A model generated the notes under the pieces. The model was not told the DNA's origin, searched no databases, and was given only the letters and a program-made list of their open reading frames with translations. Shown piece by piece: positions 34,263 to 45,845 of a stretch of DNA of 64,000 nucleotides; the stretch's first letter is position 1, and each line of letters starts with the position of its first letter. This DNA is from Jaapia argillacea MUCL 33604 (taxonomy: Eukaryota; Basidiomycota; Agaricomycetes; Jaapiales; Jaapiaceae). The stretch is from assembly GCA_000697665.1 (NCBI GenBank), contig KL197724.1:762695-826694 (forward strand), in the 5' to 3' direction. The position numbers and the translations under genes were made by a program.

Positions 34263-36780
34263 ATGTTTCCCCGTGGACCTCGATTCGCACCTCCCAAGAG
34301 TGAGTCCATCCACTCCTCCGTTACACCAGACTGACGCGTAGACAGTCCCCGACGTCCCCGGTCCCGGAACATACAACCCAACCCAAGGTGTGCTGCCCTC
34401 CCGCTCCCTGCGCTAAGACTCGTTGACATAGCCGTGACGCGACAGAACAACTCGAAGCTTACAAACGCGGTGCTTTTCTTGAGAAAGCAGATAGGTTCAA
34501 CAACGATCCCATCTCTGACCTTCCAGGTTCGTCGTTTCCAGTTCATTCCCCCATCAATTTTGTGGCGTTTACTTCATCCAACAAACAGGTCCTGGAACTT
34601 ATAATACCGAAACAAAGCCCCCAACGACGATAACGATTCCCAACGCCAAAGTCACGACTAATACAAAATCGACTACACAACCAGACAAGTATGTTGTCCT
34701 TCAACGTAAACTAGAAGACCTCGAACGGATACACACAGAGGGCAAGAAAGCTGTAAGTCCTACCCTCCTCACACAAACACACACTAACAAACCAGTACAA
34801 AAAAAGCACACCGCAGAGCTATCTTCCCTCAAACAAACCCTCTCCAGCACCCAACGTTCCCTAACAGACTCAACCTCCCTCACCACCTCCCTCCAAACCA
34901 AACTCAAATCTCTCACCAACCAATTATCCGACCTCAAGAAATCTCACGTGGCGCTTCAAGCTGAATATGATAAGTTGAAACTAGAGAATAAGGATTTGAA
35001 AGTTAGGTTGAAGAGGGAGGTGGGGGAGAGGGAGAGGAAGGAGGGTGTAGAGGTTAGGGAGGAGGTTAGAGCTGTTAGGGAGCAGGCGAAGGAGGAGGTT
35101 AGGGTGGCGAAAGAGCTAGCGAAGGAAGAGGTGAAGATTGCGAAGGAGGTGGCGAAGGAGGAAGTACGGGCGGCGAAGGAAGAGACCAAATCGACAAAGG
35201 AAGAATTGAAAAGGTCGCAAAGGAAAGCCTTCGACCTCGAAACGTCATTAACGACGGAGCGAGCTGCACACCAACAAGCTCTGACGCGTCTAGTCGAAGA
35301 GTCTTCCAAAGTGTCGATATTGGAGAAAGAAGTAACCGAAGCTCGAGACGTTCACTCCCAACTCGAAGCCACTCGATCTCTAGTGGTGAATATAACCAAC
35401 GAATACGCCCGACTAACCACCTCCCCTCCGTCCCATTGCCACCAATGTCAACTCCTAACGTTTTCAAACCTCCACCTCTCCACCAAACTCGCCAACTCGC
35501 AATCCCAAGTAACCGAACTTGCCCACCTCATCCGGTCCACCAAAGACCAAAATGCTTTGTTGAAAGTGGCGGTGAAGGAGGGAGAGAAGGAGGTTGAGTA
35601 TTTGCGTTGTACGAGGGAGCGCGGGGTGGAGAGCTCAGCGGCCGGGGCGACGAACGCTATTGAGGAGTTGGTTGGGGAGTTGAGGAGGGTTGATGAGGAG
35701 TTGGATGAGGAGGGAAGGAAGATGGAGGAGGTGCTGGGAGGTGTTGAAAGTGCGTTGTTGGAGGTTTACAGGGAGCTGGGGTTGGCGAACTTGGAGTTCG
35801 CAACTTCCGTCCTTGGAGAGCAAGTTGAGGTGCACGCTGCGAACTTCGTCTTGCAGACATCTTGCGAGACGCTTAGTGTACGATTATCGGAGATGAACAA
35901 AGAGGTGGAGGTTGAACGGCAGAGAGCGGGTGAGGTAGAGCGGGAGGTTGGGATTCTTCGACGGGAAGTTGAAGAAGTGAAGGTGAGGGAGAGGAGGTTG
36001 GTGGAGGAAGGGGAGAAGCTGAGGATGGAGGTGAAGAAGCAGAAGGATGAGGTGAGGAGGAAGGAGGAGGTCGTTGGGAGGTTAGGAAAGGTTATCGGGG
36101 AGAAGAAAGCTGTTGAGGAGGGGTTAAGAGAGGAAGTTGAATCGTATGTCCCCCTCCCCCCTTCTCCCTTCTTCCTTTCGTTCACTAAACCCAAAACTTC
36201 ACACAGACTCTCACAAGCACTCTCCGAAGCCGAACCTTACATCTCCGCTTATTCATCTTTACTCGATCAAGTTAACGAGTTGGTAGCTAGGAACGAGTTG
36301 GCAGAGGAGGAAGCGGAGAAGTTGAGTGCGTTCAATGCGGAGATTTTGGGGCATAGGAATGAGAGTCAGAGGATATTGTATGTGGATAGGGTTAGGAGGG
36401 AATTGGGGGATGTTAAACAGGTACGTTCTCTCCCTCTCTCTGCCTCTCTCTGCCTCTGGTGTGTGTGTGCGTGTTCATCGAATGATATTAATGATGAACG
36501 ACAGAAACTATTGATGTCAAATTTAGAAGTGGAAGCGTTACTAGTAGAGAATGGGGAGATGAGGAGGGAGTTGGGGATGTATAAGAGTGTGCAGGGTGGT
36601 GGGGCTGTTGGAGGTGGGAGGAGGAGGGTTGGGAGGGTTCCTTTGGTTCAGGTTGTTGGGGATGAGAATTGGGAGGGGAGGGAGGGATGGGGTGGGAAGG
36701 TCCCCCAGGCCCAGGGGAAAGGGGAGGTGGGAGAGGTTGGCTATCGGGATGGGGATATGACTTTGGACGAGATTATGTGA
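34263..36780 (+). CDS. SHIPPO-repeat / HMMR-N-like coiled-coil protein
   Basis: Exons 34263-34299, 34346-34387, 34446-34526, 34589-34752, 34807-36143, 36207-36420, 36505-36780; 716 aa. The N-terminus has two PGPGTYN motifs (IPDVPGPGTYNPTQ; LPGPGTYNTET) flanking YKRGAFLEKADRF, as in sperm-tail PG-rich repeat proteins and the N-terminal domain of HMMR (RHAMM), which bind microtubules. Nearly all the rest is predicted coiled coil. Residues encoded at about 35045-35215 form an 11-residue repeat (AKEEVRVAKEL, AKEEVKIAKEV, AKEEVRAAKEE). The tail is Gly/Arg-rich. A spindle or cytoplasmic microtubule role follows from the family; no direct evidence here. GC and codon use resemble the neighbours. Confidence 0.75.
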
Positions 36781-38048
36781 GGGTATTTATGGGTTTATTC
36801 CCGCTACTTTAGTAGTGGGTCTTGTAGTGAGGTACAGTTTGCAGAGCGCCCGCCATTTTTCGGCTGCTTAGCAATTTGTGACATTTTGTGACCTCGCCAT
36901 TGTCAACGCCGTAACGTCGTCAACAGTCTGTATGTAACCTTTTTGTTCTTGTCGTCCTTTGCCACCCCTGTTTCCTCGGTGCTTCACTATGCTGGTGCCC
37001 GTCCCAACCTGACTGCCGAGTCGCATTCGTCAAGTTCAACCTGGCGGAGCTTGTGCAGCGAAATTGGATGGACTGCAATGGCAACCTCATTCCCCCTTGG
37101 GAAGCTTACGACAAACTTCGACCGGGCACAGTCGCCATCGTACGTCCCACCGAAGTGCTGGGTTATAACGAAGGTCAAGAAACCCAGGTACCCTGACGAG
37201 CTGGACGTCATCATTCGACAGGAGGGTTGTCACCCCTTCCGCACACTTTTGTTGCCTGGCACCCTCATATGCTTTGTCCCAGATTTATCAGCTGGAACTT
37301 TGATCCCTAAAGGTCATTACGGAGTCTAACCTCCCAATCAAGCACCGCCCCATTCCCACTCTATCTGGCACATCCTCTTCCAAGACTTCGACCATGTATG
37401 CATTCCAGTTGTTCAAACCACCAAAGAGGAAGACAAATTCTTACAAACCCTTTCAAACTCGGTGATCTTAATGCTGCACTTGTACCATCCATTCGTCCTC
37501 CCGTTCCTTTACTCCCCTGTGTTTCCATTCAAAATGTCTCTATCATTGGTGTTGATCTATCTGTATCTGTCTCAGAGTCACTGTTGTTTGATGCCTCACC
37601 CTCCGTCTCAGAGCTTTAACTCTTCTCTGCTGTACGATGTAACATGTACTTCTTATCTCAATGGCACTTAGTTGCGGAGGTGAACTGGCCGATGACACGC
37701 AGAGTGGCATTCAATATTTAATGGACACCTCCCCGCACATTCGTGCATTGGCACTGTAGCCCAAAGCCCCGATGGTAATGTTGGGTCCTCAAGGAAAGTA
37801 GCGGGTTGTGCCGCGCATGCGGCCTTGGGCGTTATGTTTGGATACTGTACTTTTGTGCGCCCAGTTGCCATGTTTGCCTTGCAGTGTCACATCTCAGGGC
37901 TTGGTGTCACATCCGGACGACCACGCGACGTTTTGATCCGGTGGCTGAGTCATGGCCGAGAAAGTGGTTCAACACCTCTGCTTGTAGCCTCTTACTCAGC
38001 TTCTTACTAATACTCACGAGAGCTTCAGATCGCTCGAAACGCCTCGCG
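36781..38048. other. Intergenic with a coding-like fragment
   Basis: In this 1.27-kb spacer a plus-strand frame open from about 36915 to 37195 reads like protein (FVKFNLAELVQRNWMDC, then PPWEAYDKLRPGTVAIV). It resembles, from memory, short conserved blocks in hypothetical basidiomycete proteins. No suitable ATG or convincing splice partner was found, so it may be a gene relic. Nothing else is supported. Confidence 0.35.
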
Positions 38049-39167
38049 ATGTTAGCTCACCAGTACCAGCAACAGCAGCAACAACCTCAACAACAGCCCC
38101 AACAACAAAATGTCAATGTTCGTCTTTCTCTTTCTCCTATTCATCGTCGTACACCTAGCTCAACACTATTCGGCGGCGACGGCAGCAGCAGGTCCCGCCT
38201 CCACCACCAAGTCAAGCGAGTATGCAATCAACAATGCGCCTACGGGATGGAGAGGCACCTGTGACTACCCGTCAATCTCGTAAACGAAAATCACCACCCG
38301 ATGCAGAACAGCAGAAACAGCAAAAGCAACAAGTGACGCAAGCTCCCCAGACCCAACCTCCTCCTCAACAGACACCACCACAGCCTACACCCATACAACA
38401 CCTCCCACCACCACATACACTCATACATCACCCTCCACCTCCACCTCACCTTCAGCCACCCCATCCCTATGGTTATCCTCCGATAGGAGAGTTCCCGCCG
38501 CCGGGGACGATGCCTCCTCATCCTCACCATCTAGGTCATCCGCACCCGCATGGGCCTCCACCTCCGCAGCAGCAACAGCAACAACAACAGCAAGGGATCC
38601 CACCACCTGGCTCGCAACCTATCCAGCAGGTTGCGCCTCAGCCACCGACTGGGTCTGGGAGTGATGATGGGAATGGAGGGCCTGGGAGGACGTTGAGTCA
38701 GAGTAAGAGGGCTGAGCAGAATAGGAAGGCTCAGAGGGCTTTTAGGGAGAGGAGAGACGCGTGAGTGATTTATGTCCTTGTGCCATATGCTTCGCATCTC
38801 GTTCCCTTTCGTTTGGTGCTTTGTCCCTTGAGTGGATGTTCACCGATCTTTCACCTCCCCCTTATTAAGCCACGTCAAGGCCCTCGAACAGCGTTCCCAA
38901 CTCCTGGACGCAGCACTAGCCTCAGCAGACGAAGCCAACCGTCGCTGGGAAGAATGTCGTGCGCTAGTCGACCAACTACGTATAGAGAACGCAGCGATGC
39001 GTAACGAAATCACGTCCTTAAGAGGAACGTTACAACAAACTCAGATTATGGTTTCTGGACAGGCTCCACCTCCTCAGCCTGGTCAGGGACAAGGTCAAAC
39101 GGGAGGACAGAGTCAACCGGCGAGTAGTACGCAAGAGGGTGCTCAGAATGGTAGGTTCGTTGGGTGA
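38049..39167 (+). CDS. bZIP transcription factor
   Basis: Exons 38049-38117, 38186-38760, 38870-39167; 313 aa. The basic region SKRAEQNRKAQRAFRERRDA (about residues 195-215, split from the zipper by the second intron) has the N-x7-R pattern of fungal AP-1/Yap-like factors. A leucine zipper follows (HVKALEQRSQLLDAAL ... ALVDQLRIENAAM). The N-terminal two thirds are Gln/Pro/His-rich with poly-Gln runs at both ends, typical of an activation region. The first exon is 23 codons, mostly Gln. The stop at 39167 follows AQNGRFVG; a GTAGGT a few bases earlier could be a donor for one more small exon, so the last residues are uncertain. Confidence 0.85.
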
Positions 39168-39930
39168 TGGGGATTTTATGTGCGAGTGTTGACTGATGAA
39201 ACTCTTGCTTTTTTTGGTCTTTCTTGGTGATGATGGTCGATCTGGTGTTGTGTGGGCATTGATGGGCTGGTTGGTGTTGGTGTTGGGACGAGAAGTTGGT
39301 GATCGCAAAGATGTTAAAGATTCATGACACCCCGTTGTCTCCTTGGCGTTCGACTCCGCCCTTAACACCCCCTTGTAGCCCTGCTTGCCTTCAATCATTG
39401 TATGTACGGATAGCCCGCGACCCTCCCCGCACTTCACTATCCCTTATTCATACGTACATATTCGTATCGCTTATGTATTTGTGTCCCCTCCCTCTCATCT
39501 CGATCCTTTGTGGTCCTAGACTTTTTTATTTGTGCCTCTTCTTGATTTTTATGGGCTTGTGCTTTTGATTATGATTATGAGTTTATGGTATGGAATTGCT
39601 TCGTTTCTTTGGTGAAAGTTCAATCGGTCCCAGAGGTTATTTGGATTTGAAGTTCTGGACGCTGTCGGACGGATCGAAGTGAATCGTGCAGAAGATCTCA
39701 GTTCGTTCGTTCTATGCCTCCCAGATATCTTCGGGCCATGTGTCTTCCAACCTGCAATGCACTGGCATCTGCCCGACATCTATTTCCCATGTCCGAGCCT
39801 TCAGGCTGACTGAAGTACCTCCGATGTCGTCATTCCGAGCTCCGTCCCTATCATCGTCCCAGTATCGATTCTAAACTGTTAACCAACCCAGCTATCTCCA
39901 CCCCTGCACTTTCTTCGCCCGAGCATCAGG
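39168..39930. other. Intergenic, bZIP to thiamine pyrophosphokinase
   Basis: A 763-bp spacer with T-rich sequence near 39480-39590, likely the bZIP 3' UTR. No gene is supported. Confidence 0.45.
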
Positions 39931-41010
39931 ATGTCACCCCGCCAGTGGTCGACGACATTCCTCCAACCCCAACCCACAGACCCCACGACGAAATTCGCAC
40001 TGATCATCTTGAATCAACCGTTTTCGTTCCCACTTCTTGACCGGCTGTGGAATTCGTGTGAATGGCGATGTTGTGCGGATGGAGGTGCTAACCGCTTGTA
40101 TGATTCGTTCGAGTCGTTGGGGTTGTCACCGGAGGAACTTGAGATGATGAGGAAGTCGTGAGTCCTCCTCTTTCGGTCTGGGAGCGGTGTTTTGACGAAC
40201 GGGTTGCAGGTATTTACCGGACTTGGTCAAGGGCGACTTGGATTCTGTCCGGGATGAAGTTCGGGAGTATTACTCCTCTCTTGTCGGTTCATCCTGTGTT
40301 TATACACCAGGGATGAAAGGTTTTTGACCGTTTCGTTAGGGAGTTCGCGTTATACACGATCATGATCAATACTCGACGGATTTGATGAAGTGTATCTCGG
40401 CAATCCAAGAGAAAGAGAAAGCGGAATGCACCAAAGTTAGTTACCCTCTTTCGAACCCACCGAACCAACCATTGATTCGCCGCTTTGATAGGAGATTCCG
40501 GAGCAGTACACGATCATCCTCCTTGGAGGACTCTCGGGTCGTCTTGACCAGACTGTGCATACATTATCTTTGTTACACAAATTGAGGAAGACGAGACGGT
40601 TTCTCTTTGCTGTGACGGACGACAATGTTGGGTGGGTCCTTGATGAGGTCCGCACCTGTTTTCTCTCCTCATTTCGTCCATTTATTAATGGTGTTCGTTG
40701 GTGTTTCGGACACTTTCAGGGAGAGCATATAATCACGATTGATCATTCGATATTGGGCCCGACGTGTGGTCTCCTCCCCGTTGGGATTGATTCCACCATC
40801 TTATCAACCAAGGGATTAAGATGGAATTTAGGTCGGTGTACCCCTCTTACGTCCGTTTGGTTGCTCATAGAACGATTTATAGATGAGAAAGAGTCGTGTT
40901 TCGACGGGTTGGTCTCAACTTCGAACCACCTCGTTCCAGAAGAACAAGTTGTATGGATCAAGACTACCAAGCCGATCTGGTGGGTTGCTGAGTTGCGGAC
41001 ATTGTCTTGA
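39931..41010 (+). CDS. THI80: Thiamine pyrophosphokinase
   Basis: Exons 39931-40157, 40210-40282, 40340-40435, 40492-40647, 40720-40831, 40883-41010; 263 aa. It transfers pyrophosphate from ATP to thiamine to give the cofactor TPP in the cytosol. Family blocks in order: [39 protein letters not shown] (catalytic Asp cluster), [32 protein letters not shown], the thiamine-binding side ([18 protein letters not shown]). Two donors are GTCGGT and one GTCCGC, weaker than usual, but phases and family alignment support them. The length is normal. It converges on RAD23. Confidence 0.92.
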
Positions 41011-41897
41011 GCTGCGTTGGCTTTCGGCTTCCTGTTGTATTTGTAGGTTCGTGTTAATGTTTCCTTTACGCACGCGCTTTGTTTTTCTGACATCAACAGA
41101 GTATGCCCTTAGATTTGGTAGACATTATAGAATTCCCCATTGTTGTTTCAACGGCAAGTTAGCCAAGATTATGAGACCCGGAGGCCAGAAGTGATCCGCT
41201 GCGTTTCCCTGCGACATCGTCGTTTCACCAACAATATACCATATGGACCACTCGGGTCCTTCGATGCCCTCCCCCACATTCGTCGTTTTCCAGATTACCA
41301 AGAAGTCTAGCTCGACTCCAAAGGGATCCCGCGATCCCACCGCACCATCGAGCGCTCCAGTCCCGCGTATTGCGGACAATGGTTATAATACCACCTCGCC
41401 AATGCTCCACGGCCATGTCGCTCGTTTGGGGCGATTTCACAACTCCCCTACGGTAAAGTGCAAGGAAATACGGTGTTTGAGGGGTTGAAGGAATGGATTG
41501 CTCTGTGCCTCCGGATCTTCGTCTGTTGGAATATATTCGGTCTCGTAGCATATAGTCGGAAAAGTTACCCCAAGTTTTTGCCCAGAGGTTCAGGGTGCTG
41601 ACTTCTAACTTTACAAGGTGGAATACGACGGTGCCTGATTACTCTGCTGAGATCGTACACCATGTGTTATTATGTTCACAGTTCAGTTGTCATGTTGACC
41701 GACCTGCAGGAGTCCTCTTCGTGTCACCGCTCACTCATATGCCACAGTCATCAGATAAAGTGACGTCCATATCATAGTGTATCCAGTTCAAGAGGAGAGA
41801 AGAACAATAGTAATCATGATCGCTACATCGTTATAGAGGGCACCGAACCCCGCAGAAAATACAACTCTTCCCATTCCACTTCTCGTCCATCGTTCGC
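41011..41897. other. Convergent intergenic region, THI80 / RAD23
   Basis: An 887-bp tail-to-tail spacer. Overlapping frames on both strands at 41125-41550 have no start, splice pattern or recognisable motif that supports a gene. Confidence 0.4.
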
Positions 41898-43462
41898 TCA
41901 TTCTTCGAACCCATTCTCAAACAAAAAGTTGGCAGCTAACTCCTCGTTCTTATCGCACGCAAAGTAGGCCTCGATAACCATCTGTCGAGGGAAGCCAAGA
42001 CCCTCAAGCTACACATATCCGCAATCAGCACCGTAATATTATTTGAGGATCATAGAAGGAAACACCTACACGTTCAATAGCAGCCCTCTCCTCTGGCGTG
42101 ACGTTAACGACATGAGCGCCCGGTGGAAGTCCTCCTTCACCTTCGCCCTCACCGAAGTCCCCAAACCCACCCTCGGGAGCCAACAACTGCAACAGCGCCT
42201 CTGGGTTATTCGCCAACATCTGCGCCAAACCTGGGTTGGCGTGAGCCAGCTGTTGGAGGATAGGTTGGATCATCTCGGGATTCTCGGCAACGAGATTGCG
42301 GAGTTGAGCTATTTGAGGGTTATCCCGTAATGCAGAAAGATCGAGGGCACCAGCACCTCCACCTCCTCCACCTCCCAGAGCACCAGCGCCTGGGTGAGCG
42401 GCTTGTTGCTGCTGCTGTTGTGCGAGTTGGAAAAGGTTCTGTGGGCCGGCGGGAGCAGCACCAGCAGCAGCTGGGGCTTGGGCGGCGGGTTGAGGTGCCT
42501 GTTGAGCAGGCTGAGCAGGAGCGGGTGCACCTCCCGCTGCGGCACCGGCACCGGCGCCAGCAACACGCCCATGGCCGGCAGCCTCAGCCTCTAAATGAGC
42601 CGGAATACCCTAGATAAATGATATGCTCAATCTCCGATTAGTACGAAGATGCCGAGGTGAGACCTACACTCATCAGGTAGTCAACAGCCCTATCGGGATT
42701 ATTGAAGCTAGCCCTCATAGCCCTCAAAACTTGTTCTCTTGGGAAACCCATATCAACCATGTTGTTGATGCTACTTTGGAGAGCGTCCCCTGTGAGGAAC
42801 GAGCTCATGTCGCCGAATTGAGGTGGGGCGGCGGGAGCTACTGCAGCCGCGGAAGCTCCAACGGGGGGATTAAGAGGGGCTGCATCAGGAGGTGGTAGGA
42901 CGGGTCCGGGAGCGGGGGCAGCAGGAGCTGCTGGTGGGGCAGGTGCCGGGGCCGGGGGTTCACTACTCGATGAGGGGGCGGGTCCTGGAGTTGAAGGTGT
43001 TGTGCTGCTCGTTGAGGCCGCAGGTGCAGCAGAACTGGCCTTGGGCTAACCGGGTAGTGTTGGTACGGGTTCCTGGCGTCGGGAGTGAAGGGATGGATTC
43101 CGCACCTTGGATACCATCAATACCAAGAAATCCTTCTCCTTAATCTCGCATGATTCAACTGTCTTGCTATCGGGCAAGACCTTTCCTATCGGTTCATTCG
43201 AGTCGTCAATAGGCTGTGTCAGGCGCAAGGGTTTGGGCGATACAGACCTGAATAGATGAGCTTTTGATTATCAACCGGGTGGCCTTGGGCCTCCTGGACT
43301 TTCTTCTTCACGTCGAGGACAGTATCCGAGCCGTCCGCTTCAACCTTCGAGACGAAAAAACATCGGGAAGTTAGTGGTTGATGCAGTGAACGGTAGTAGG
43401 CGGAGTGCGTAAGCCTTTACCTGGAACACTTTCTGCTGTAACGTTTTGATCGTGATTTTCAT
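41898..43462 (-). CDS. RAD23: UV excision repair protein RAD23
   Basis: Exons (minus) 43462-43421, 43344-43248, 43185-43106, 43045-42668, 42609-42070, 42008-41898; 415 aa. RAD23 joins Rad4/XPC in damage recognition and shuttles ubiquitinated proteins to the proteasome. The domains are in the canonical order. The UBL is [17 protein letters not shown] to LVLMVSK (1-73). UBA1 is [17 protein letters not shown] (about 165-205). The XPC-binding domain is [20 protein letters not shown] (about 300-355), and UBA2 is [20 protein letters not shown] to the C-terminus (about 375-415). The linkers are Ala/Pro-rich with a poly-Gln and a Gly run. UBA2 is split by an intron, and three donors are GTAGGT or GTCTGT type. 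Confidence 0.95.
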
Positions 43463-43744
43463 GACGGGCGGAAGCAACTGTTTGAGATTTGAAGATGGAA
43501 ACGTAAGTTATCCTGGAGATGTTGAGAATGGAGAAGATGGCAGACCGATGGTGAGTGGCAGAAATCAAGAGATTGCTGAGTCGCGTTTGGTGCAGAGGAC
43601 TCCCCGGACCACGTGGCCCTCGCGTGCGTCCCAAAGTGAGTGAAGGAACCTCCATCGAGCACAAGGTTTCGTGTCATTATGGCGAGGAAGGAGGGGGGTT
43701 CAAACCTTCATTAACGTTCATTGTGCAAGTGACAAGACAGCTAT

Positions 43745-45633
43745 CTAGTGTTTGCTTTCAAGCAGAACTTTCGCCCCGTCAATAGGTGCATCATCCTGAC
43801 TGTCCAACAGCGATTTCTCCGCCTCCTCACTTGCGGACGGAGCCTCCGACTGACCACTGCTGTTCATATACTCCCGTAAGCTCGCTGAGATCTCGTACCC
43901 ACATTCCTCCATCTCTTCCACAGCCAACTGGTGCCGTGTATCACCAGCTGAAACACATCTCGTAATGATGGCTTCGTAAATGGAGAGGGCTGGAAGGAAA
44001 TTCTGCCCCTTCATCTCCTCCAAGTAGAAGAAGGCATCCTCGTATGTCGGCTGGGTCAAACATAACATGATGAGGTATTCGTAGGTTTGGGCGTCGGGTT
44101 GGATGGAGGCTTCTTTCATTTCTGTGAGTAATCGATCTCCCAGTTCGCGGTGTTCTGCAGCGACGCAGCCGGAGAGGAGGAAGTTGTAGGTATCGATGTT
44201 CGGAGAGACGCCGAGGGATGCGGCTTCCTGATACATTCCAACAGCGCGTTGCATATCCTTCAGATGGATGGAAGATTGGATGACTGCATTGAAGGCGACA
44301 ACATCAATGGTCTGGCCGACGTCGCGGAGGTCGTCAAGAATGCCCCAAGCCTTGTCAAGAGCATCCACATGGGATCGGATAACTTTTGAGATGAATTCCG
44401 CAGTCTCGGTGGTCGGGACTATCGAGTGATTACGCATGATGGTGAGAGTGAGAATAGCGTCCTTGAGATTGCCGGCTCTGCATAGCGCTTGGATAAGAGG
44501 TGCAAAGTGATGCTCCCTTAAGTCGGCTCCAATTTGTGTAAGGACTCGGATGGCGTCGGTTGCGAGATCTGGGAGGGCATCGCGACCAGCTGTGTGGAGT
44601 ACATTCGTGCAAATTCCTTCGTCCGGTGAGATATTAAGTTCATGGACAACTTTGTTCCAACAATGGACAACGCCATCAGCCTAAAGGATGTATGAGTTTC
44701 TCATCATTGCCAGGAACGAAGTGGCTCACGTATAGAGCTTCTGAACAAGATATCAAACAAGCCACCCACGTAGCAGTGCTCACGCGTCGGAGAGAGCCAT
44801 GCTCGTAACGTTCCAGCAAATCTAATGCAATACGCGGATAGCCGGCGTCTGCACAACTCGTGATGAGATTATCCATCAACCCGAGGCCCGGGAATATTTT
44901 ATTTGACTCCATTTCGATGAAAAACTGAAGTGCGAGCTCAATCTGCTGGGTCTTGAGGAATCCGGAAATAATCGAGTGGTATGTCCGTAGGTTCGGTTCC
45001 AGGGAGTGTCTTTTCAGCTCCTCAAGTAATTCGGAAGGATTCAGCAGGTCGTTTGCCTGGATGGATGGTTAGTTACTGAGGGTAATGCAGATGATAGGAG
45101 ACTTCACCTCACTTCATGATTCATACGTATAGCTTCCGTGTCTGGTCTGATACCCATAGCCTCCATATCCTCGAAGGTGGCTTGAACGTCAGAGTTTAGC
45201 CCCTCGCTCAGACATGCCAGTATAATCGAGTTATAAACCTCGATATCTGGCCGAACTTTACGCTTTCTCATTTGTTGGAGCACCGTCATGGCCTCAGTCA
45301 AGTTCCCTTTGTCTAGTGAGACGGCCAGGTCGCGCTTGAACCTGCTGATGGCTGTTCCCTGGCTGACCCCGCGAAAGTTGTGGGTGGGGATTGCGGTGTA
45401 TGGCTGGACTTGAGGATTCGATTCCCCCCGTTGACTTTGGGGCGCTGCCGCAGCTCTCCTCTGTTGTGTATTGGAAGATGCTAATGGGAGGTAATCGACA
45501 TGTGGTCGGTGCTTTTCGGATTAACTGGTCACTCACCAACGGCTCGAGGGATTGAAGACTGTGAAAGGCATCGCCGAGGGTGTGCCCGCAAATTAGCATG
45601 CTTCAAAGCATGGCGAGATGACGACGACAACAT
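43745..45633 (-). CDS. Mitochondrial pentatricopeptide repeat protein
   Basis: Exons (minus) 45633-45537, 45480-45113, 45056-44730, 44680-43745; 575 aa. PPR proteins of this kind bind organellar RNA. The N-terminus MLSSSSRHALKHANLRAHPR is a typical presequence, positively charged with no acidic residues, which favours the ATG at 45633 over an in-frame one at 45735. At least seven PPR units are readable, for example PDIEVYNSIILACLSEG, PDTEAIRMNHE, PNLRTYHSIISGFLKT, VVAFNAVIQSSIHLKDM, PNIDTYNFLLSGCVA and PDAQTYEYLIMLCL. The C-terminal 40 residues are acidic and Ser-rich. The exact ortholog and RNA target cannot be told from the sequence. It is divergent from RAD21. Confidence 0.85.
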
Positions 45634-45803
45634 CGCCGACACTGGCAGCGGGTCGAAAAAATGGCGAAGTCCAACTCCAAAAAAGTTATGATCGAATGCC
45701 ACGCGGTTCCGAAGCTGCTCGGTCACCGTTGTCACGGTGAGTCACACACTCCAACACGGTCAGTCACTTTTCGTGGTCAGGTTCAATCGCCACAAGCGCG
45801 CCG

Positions 45804-45808
45804 ACGCG
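45804..45808. promoter_or_regulatory. MCB-like ACGCG element in the PPR/RAD21 divergent promoter
   Basis: ACGCG, the core of the MluI cell-cycle box bound by MBF, sits 38 bp upstream of the RAD21 ATG within GCGCGCCGACGCGC. S. pombe rad21 is an MBF target, so G1/S control is plausible here. Confidence 0.35.
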
Positions 45809-45845
45809 CTCGATTCTTGACCTCCATCTTGTATATATCCTCATC

